Positions 32,782 to 36,743 of a stretch of DNA of 36,743 bases are shown here, piece by piece. Positions within the stretch are counted from its first letter, which is position 1, and every line of letters begins with the position of its first letter. This DNA is from Candidatus Stahliibacteriota bacterium. Lineage in GTDB: Bacteria > Hydrothermota > Tepidihabitantia > SM23-42. Below the pieces are notes generated by a model. The model did not search any database, had not been told where the DNA came from, and saw only the letters and a list, made by a program, of their open reading frames with translations. The DNA lies in NCBI GenBank assembly GCA_030602565.1, contig JAUVZL010000001.1:111233-147975 (forward strand), given 5' to 3'. The position numbers and the translations under genes were made by a program.

Positions 32782-32858
32782 GTAGTCGTTTGATTTATCA
32801 AACAATACCCGATAAATCCCGCTCCTTCATAAGGGGCGTGGATGAATCGGGCAACTAC
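32782..32858. repeat. Composite hairpin repeat, copy B
   Basis: Opposite orientation to copy A at 13919-14025 and exactly 30 bp shorter, because the internal 30-bp unit is present once. The small stem is GTTTGAT/ATCAAAC here and GTCTGAT/ATCAGAC in copy A, so paired bases changed together. Confidence 0.85.
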
Positions 32859-32962
32859 TTTAGGAAAAATAGAGAATAAAGTTTTTAAATTTTTTGAAAT
32901 TTTAGACAACTTTTCCTCTCCCCTATTTGGTAAACCGTTGCTATTTATACTTAAATTAACTC

Positions 32963-32990
32963 TTGACAAATGTTGGTTTTTAATTATAAT
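32963..32990 (+). promoter_or_regulatory. Promoter of nrdD with long leader
   Basis: TTGACA (32963-32968), 16-base spacer, TATAAT (32985-32990). It gives a leader of about 100 bases and the gene has a good Shine-Dalgarno site, in contrast to the probably leaderless genes. Confidence 0.7.
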
Positions 32991-32998
32991 GATTACAT
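32984..32998 (+). promoter_or_regulatory. PerR-box-like site overlapping the nrdD -10 box
   Basis: TTATAATGATTACAT matches the PerR consensus TTATAATNATTATAA at about 12 of 15 positions. A direct repeat of AATGATTACA occurs at 32988-32997 and 33005-33014 (17-base period). The AT richness limits the weight of the match. Confidence 0.4.
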
Positions 32999-33096
32999 AT
33001 TTAAAATGATTACAAAAAGTAAGGTATTAAAAAATGGCATGAACAAATGGAGATTCTTCTTTAATTTATCAGATATATCAATAAAGGGAGGATGGT

Positions 33097-35184
33097 GTGT
33101 TCAAAAAGATTAAAAAAAGAGATGGTAGAATAGCAAAATTCGATGCACAAAAAATTACCGATGCGATTGCTAAAGCAGGTGAAGCAACCAGTGAATTCGA
33201 TACGGAAATTGCAAAAAAACTCACTCTCAAGGTTCTAAATCTGGCTCAGCAAGCAATTACCCACAAGATACCAACAGTTGAAGGCATTCAGGATGCTGTT
33301 GAAGAGATTTTATTGTCTTCTCCTTACCGCAAGACAGCCAGGGCTTATATTATTTATCGGGATCAGCATACCCGAATCAGAGAAATTACTGCTAAGGCAA
33401 ATGTTAATATAGTAGACCAGTATTTAGAACAAATTGACTGGCAGGTTAATGAGAATAGTAATATGACATTCTCGTTGCAGGGATTGAACAATTATATTTC
33501 TTCAGAGGTCAGTAAAGTATATTGGTTGAATAAAATCTATCCCGCTGAGATAAGAGAAGCTGACACCAACGGCGATTTTCATATTCATGATTTGAATATC
33601 CTGTCTGTTTACTGCGTTGGATGGGACTTATATGACCTCTTGGTACAAGGATTCAAAGGTGTAATAGGAAAGGTAGAGAGTTCACCAGCCAAACATTTCA
33701 GAAGTGCATTGGGACAAGTGGTTAATTTCTTCTATACTCTACAAGGTGAAGCTGCTGGTGCTCAGGCATTCTCCAATTTGGATACACTCCTGGCGCCATT
33801 TATAAGATATGATAAACTAAATTATAAAGGAGTGAAACAAGCCTTACAGGAATTTATTTTCAATGTAAATGTACCTACCAGGGTTGGTTTCCAGTCTCCA
33901 TTCACTAACATTACATTGGATTTAACCGTTCCCAAATACTATACTGACCAGGGTGTTGTTATTGGCGGCAAAGTACAAGGCACAACCTATAAAGATTTCC
34001 AGGAAGAAATGAATACATTCAATAAAGCCCTTTTTGAGGTAATGATGGAGGGTGACGCAAAAGGCAGAGTATTTACTTTCCCAATACCTACTTATAATAT
34101 CACCAAAGATTTCAATTGGGATAATCCTGATTTAAATGGACTGTGGCAGATGACTGCCAAGTATGGAGTACCTTATTTCTCCAATTTCATAAATTCCGAT
34201 ATGAAACCAGAAGACGCAAGATCAATGTGCTGTCGTCTGAGAATAGACAATAGAGAACTAACAAAAAGAGGTGGCTCACTTTTTGGTTCTAACCCCTTAA
34301 CCGGATCAATCGGTGTAGTTACGGTCAATATGCCAAAACTTGGGTATTTATCCAAGAATGAAAATGAGTTTATAGAAAGATTGGAAAAACTAATGACCAT
34401 AGCGAAACAAAGCTTAGAAATAAAAAGAAAAGTCCTTGAAAGATTCACCGAGAAAGATCTCTATCCGTATGCAAAATTCTATTTAAGAAATGTTAAAAAA
34501 CGTTTCAATGAATACTGGAAAAATCACTTTTCAACAATTGGATTAATCGGAATGAATGAGGCTTGCCTGAACCTGCTTGGAGAAAATATCGCTACGAAAG
34601 AATCCCAAGCATTTACGTTAAGGATCTTGGATTTTATGAGGAATAAATTAATAGAATTTCAAAAGGAGACTGGCAATAATTACAATCTTGAAGCAACGCC
34701 TGCTGAAGGCACAGCCTATCGGTTAGCAAAGCACGACAAAGCAAAATATCCCCAGATCATTTGTGCAAACGAAGAAGAATACAAAAGGAGCGCTGAACCG
34801 TTCTACACAAATTCTACGCAACTGCCAGTAAATTTTACGGATGATATTTTCGAAGCCATTGAATTGCAAGATGAGATTCAAACAAAATATACCGGCGGAG
34901 TAGTCTTGCACATTTTCGCAGGTGAAAGCGTTAACGACTATAATACAATCAAGGCCTTAGTCCGCAAAATCTGCGAAAACTTTCATCTGCCCTATTTGAC
35001 TTTTACGCCTACCTTTAGTGTTTGCCCGAGTCATGGTTATTTATCCGGAGAACATAGTAAGTGTCCGAAATGTGGCTTGGAATCTGAAATTTACTCGCGT
35101 GTAGTAGGCTACCTCCGACCAGTAAAACAATGGAACAAAGGCAAAAAACAGGAGTTCAAATTAAGAAAAACGTTCAGGACATAA
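33097..35184 (+). CDS. nrdD: Anaerobic (class III) ribonucleoside-triphosphate reductase
   Basis: 695 residues from a GTG at 33097 with AGGGAGG upstream. An ATP-cone domain (about 1-90, RDGRIAKFDAQKITDAI) precedes the catalytic barrel with SMCCRLRID. The C-terminus has the zinc-site pattern CPSHGYLSGEHSKCPKCG and the glycyl-radical loop YSRVVGYLRPVKQW. It makes dNTPs from NTPs under anaerobic conditions and needs NrdG for activation. NrdG is not in this window. The promoter overlaps a PerR-box-like site and a PerR-like gene follows directly, consistent with oxidant or iron control. The organism can make dNTPs without oxygen. Confidence 0.95.
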   Translation: MFKKIKKRDGRIAKFDAQKITDAIAKAGEATSEFDTEIAKKLTLKVLNLAQQAITHKIPTVEGIQDAVEEILLSSPYRKTARAYIIYRDQHTRIREITAKANVNIVDQYLEQIDWQVNENSNMTFSLQGLNNYISSEVSKVYWLNKIYPAEIREADTNGDFHIHDLNILSVYCVGWDLYDLLVQGFKGVIGKVESSPAKHFRSALGQVVNFFYTLQGEAAGAQAFSNLDTLLAPFIRYDKLNYKGVKQALQEFIFNVNVPTRVGFQSPFTNITLDLTVPKYYTDQGVVIGGKVQGTTYKDFQEEMNTFNKALFEVMMEGDAKGRVFTFPIPTYNITKDFNWDNPDLNGLWQMTAKYGVPYFSNFINSDMKPEDARSMCCRLRIDNRELTKRGGSLFGSNPLTGSIGVVTVNMPKLGYLSKNENEFIERLEKLMTIAKQSLEIKRKVLERFTEKDLYPYAKFYLRNVKKRFNEYWKNHFSTIGLIGMNEACLNLLGENIATKESQAFTLRILDFMRNKLIEFQKETGNNYNLEATPAEGTAYRLAKHDKAKYPQIICANEEEYKRSAEPFYTNSTQLPVNFTDDIFEAIELQDEIQTKYTGGVVLHIFAGESVNDYNTIKALVRKICENFHLPYLTFTPTFSVCPSHGYLSGEHSKCPKCGLESEIYSRVVGYLRPVKQWNKGKKQEFKLRKTFRT

Positions 35185-35185
35185 A

Positions 35186-35200
35186 TTATGATTATTAATA
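35186..35200 (+). promoter_or_regulatory. PerR-box-like site upstream of the PerR-like gene
   Basis: TTATGATTATTAATA matches the PerR consensus at about 12 of 15 positions. It lies two bases after the nrdD stop and about 57 bases before the PerR-like start, so autoregulation is possible. AT-rich, so weak evidence alone. Confidence 0.35.
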
Positions 35201-35256
35201 CATGTATGCAACCTTTATCCTTAATCCAGTCGTTTGCTGATTAAGTGGAGTTCATA

Positions 35257-35709
35257 GTGAAAACAATATCACATATGGAAAGATTAAAAAATACCCTTAA
35301 AGAAAAAGGTCTTAAGCCAACATACCAGCGTTTAAAAGTTCTCGAATATCTCGATAAACATGAAAATAGCCATCCAACTGTAGAAATGATCTACGAAGCA
35401 CTCGCCAGAAAAATACCAACAATGTCGATGACGACTGTCTATAATACCTTAAGTGCCTTTCTTGAAAAGGGTCTTGTTGCGGAAGTGACTATTACAGGAA
35501 CAGAGGTGAGATATGATTTTGTCAGCACTCCCCATCACCATTTCTTCTGTAAAAAATGTGGTAATATTATTGATATCAATATCAAATGTCCTATTGCCGA
35601 AAAAAAACAAACGCATGGTCATAAGGTTGAAGAAGTACACGGATACTTCAAAGGTCTGTGTAAGGATTGTCTTAAGAGCGAAAAAAATAAGAGGATAGAT
35701 GATGAATAG
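35257..35709 (+). CDS. perR: PerR-like Fur-family regulator
   Basis: 150 residues from a GTG at 35257 with GGAG six bases upstream; a GTG at 35245 or an ATG at 35275 are alternatives. The winged helix has PTYQRLKVLEYL and MSMTTVYNTLSAF. The metal region RYDFVSTPHHHFFCKKCGNI closely follows PerR (Asp and His ligands in the same order), and a second CKDC pair gives the structural zinc site. PerR senses peroxide by metal-catalysed oxidation of histidine. Proximity to nrdD and box-like sites supports that role over Fur or Zur. Confidence 0.85.
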   Translation: MKTISHMERLKNTLKEKGLKPTYQRLKVLEYLDKHENSHPTVEMIYEALARKIPTMSMTTVYNTLSAFLEKGLVAEVTITGTEVRYDFVSTPHHHFFCKKCGNIIDINIKCPIAEKKQTHGHKVEEVHGYFKGLCKDCLKSEKNKRIDDE

Positions 35710-36014
35710 AAGTAGGGGCTTTAGTCCCGTTAAGTCGGAGAATTGGTTGATCGGTGAATTAGAGAATTTGTTAATTATCTGGAGTAGGGCGTTTACGCCC
35801 GTTATGTCTTACGAGCCCTGTGAAATAACAAAGAACTTATGAAGAAGCATAAATACAAATTCAACGATAAGATTATTACCACGTTCAATACTGTGTCGTG
35901 TATTTCACGGGGCGAGCCTGCATCTCGTCCCGAGACTCGATATCGAGGGAAAGGCTCTACTCCAGTAAAAATTTTTAGGTATTTAGGTGTTTAACATATA
36001 TTAAGGAGGAAACC
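35710..36014. other. Gene-free 305-bp interval with nested inverted repeats
   Basis: No coding frame is convincing. Short hairpins GGGGCTTTAGTCCC (near 35716) and GGGCGTTTACGCCC (near 35787) occur, plus a nested element at 35779-35965. A TTTTTAGGTATTTAGGT motif near 35969-35987 also occurs near 26190-26212. A CTCGATATCGAG palindrome lies near 35936. Promoter elements for the NifU-type gene were not identified. Confidence 0.6.
35779..35965. repeat. Nested inverted-repeat element, about 187 bp
   Basis: The outer ends CTGGAGTAG (35779-35787) and CTACTCCAG (35957-35965) are exact reverse complements. Inside, GCCCTGTGAAATA near 35815 pairs with TATTTCACGGGGC near 35900 (12 of 13). The left end also carries the GGGCGTTTACGCCC hairpin. 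It has no gene and is compatible with a MITE-like element or a structured RNA. Confidence 0.6.
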
Positions 36015-36239
36015 ATGAAAGATAAGGTCGAAAAGGTCCTGGATGAAGTAAGACCAGGTTTGCAGGCAGATGGCGGTGATGTTGAATTAGTAGATGTTAC
36101 TGAAGATGGCATTGTAAAGGTGAAGCTAACCGGTGCGTGTGCTGGCTGTCCAATGAGCACCCTTACTCTTAAGATGGCTATTGAGAAAAAATTAAAAGAA
36201 CAAATTCCTGAAGTGAAAGCAGTGGAGCAAGTATTTTAG
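36015..36239 (+). CDS. NifU C-terminal-domain iron-sulfur scaffold protein
   Basis: 74 residues, a stand-alone NifU_C/Nfu domain. The signature is [13 protein letters not shown] and [14 protein letters not shown], with the CxxC cysteines near residues 42 and 45. Such proteins carry or transfer [4Fe-4S] clusters in the cytosol. The ATG follows AAGGAGG. It fits the local need for iron-sulfur supply (LeuC-type hydro-lyase, class III reductase activation), though this is inference from the window's content. Confidence 0.93.
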   Translation: MKDKVEKVLDEVRPGLQADGGDVELVDVTEDGIVKVKLTGACAGCPMSTLTLKMAIEKKLKEQIPEVKAVEQVF

Positions 36240-36350
36240 TAATGGATACCAGATTATCAGAGGATCAGGATGAAGAATATCAGCACACCAGATAATCACT
36301 TCCTGATAGCCTGGTTTCCTGATAACCATTGCGCGGAGCGCTTGTAACTT
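36240..36350. other. Short palindromic interval before the permease gene
   Basis: Contains repeated forms of CCAGATTATCAG and CTGATAACC (near 36249-36330), so an imperfect hairpin is possible, and a GCGCGGAGCGC hairpin near 36331. No gene is visible. Confidence 0.45.
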
Positions 36351-36743
36351 ATGCTTGATGCTCTTTTAAGCATTCTCATCGAAGTATGGCGTCTTTTGCT
36401 CATAGTAAGTCCCTGGTTATTAATTGGACTACTTATTGCCGGTATTATCCACTCGTTTATTGGTGAGGAGTTTATCCGACGTCATTTAGGCGGCTCTGGG
36501 TTTATCCCGGTTTTGAAATCAACACTCTTTGGTATCCCACTCCCGGTATGTTCTTGTGGTGTGATCCCTATTGCTGCTGGTTTGAGAAAGGACGGCGCTT
36601 CTAAGGCATCAACAATGGCATTCCTCGTGTCCACACCAACCACTGGTATTGATTCCATATTTGTCACATATGCCTTTCTCGGAGGCATCTACATGATTGC
36701 AAGACCATTGGCAGCCCTTATTGCAGGACTGCTTATTGGGATG
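36351..36743 (+). CDS. COG0701-type membrane permease, cut by right window edge
   Basis: The ATG at 36351 opens a frame of 131 codons that continues past the right edge. The sequence has several helices and the PVCSCGVIPIAAGL and FLVSTPTTGIDS segments of the permease family that includes ArsP and related UPF0718 proteins. The paired cysteines near residues 67-69 are family-typical. Reported members export organoarsenicals or other substrates; the substrate here is unknown. The start has only a weak GGAG 12 bases or so upstream. Two-thirds or so of the gene is missing. Confidence 0.8.
   Translation, partial: MLDALLSILIEVWRLLLIVSPWLLIGLLIAGIIHSFIGEEFIRRHLGGSGFIPVLKSTLFGIPLPVCSCGVIPIAAGLRKDGASKASTMAFLVSTPTTGIDSIFVTYAFLGGIYMIARPLAALIAGLLIGM

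Noticed and set aside
33092-33096. ATG at 33092 as the nrdD start
   Set aside because: It is out of frame with the reductase; GTG at 33097 with AGGGAGG upstream fits.

Overview
The window looks like a chromosomal segment of an uncultured, Gram-negative-type, anaerobic bacterium of moderately low GC. I suspect a candidate phylum such as WOR-3, but that is a low-confidence guess from the gene mix (class III ribonucleotide reductase, type IV pili, FeoAB, large secreted proteins with FN3-like modules, many palindromic intergenic repeats). No tRNA, rRNA, CRISPR array or intact transposase gene was seen.

Layout. 1-3694 (minus): two secreted paralogues. One is a zinc metallopeptidase cut by the left edge. 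The other is a short relative without the catalytic domain, and the two share a nearly identical 395-bp block. 3848-10050 (minus): a metabolic block, read from its promoter as a serine-palmitoyltransferase-like enzyme, a GNAT acyltransferase, a 30-residue relic of an isocitrate/isopropylmalate dehydrogenase, the large and small subunits of a LeuCD/homoaconitase-type hydro-lyase, an HD phosphohydrolase and a succinyl-CoA ligase beta subunit. 10080-13576 (minus): truA, a DegP/HtrA protease and purB. 13577-14087: a gene-free stretch full of hairpin repeats. 14088-21467 (minus): a type IV pilus operon with two PilB/GspE ATPases, PilT, PilC and a PilS-like kinase. 21585-21977 (plus): a YfiM/DUF2279-like membrane protein. 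21982-26048 (minus): a probable peptidoglycan-sugar salvage operon (NamZ-type muramidase, MurU-like nucleotidyltransferase, AmgK-like kinase, beta-lactamase-fold hydrolase).

26305-30984 (plus) is a metal block: Fur, FeoA, FeoB, an unrecognised seven-helix membrane protein, a DUF1007 periplasmic protein and a NicO/RcnA-type permease, with Fur-box-like sites. 31036-36743 (plus): a two-PAS sigma-54 activator with a cysteine motif, anaerobic ribonucleotide reductase, a PerR-like regulator, a NifU-type scaffold protein, and a COG0701-type permease cut by the right edge.

Three themes run across the window. Several operon-leading genes have a clear sigma-70 promoter whose -10 box ends only 4-10 bases before the start codon, so their mRNAs are probably leaderless; internal genes mostly have Shine-Dalgarno sites. 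Intergenic regions carry families of composite palindromic repeats, one with base changes that preserve the stem. The metal and redox genes (Fur, PerR, class III reductase, Cys-motif PAS activator, NifU domain) suggest linked control of iron and oxygen responses. These are readings of the sequence alone; no database search was possible.
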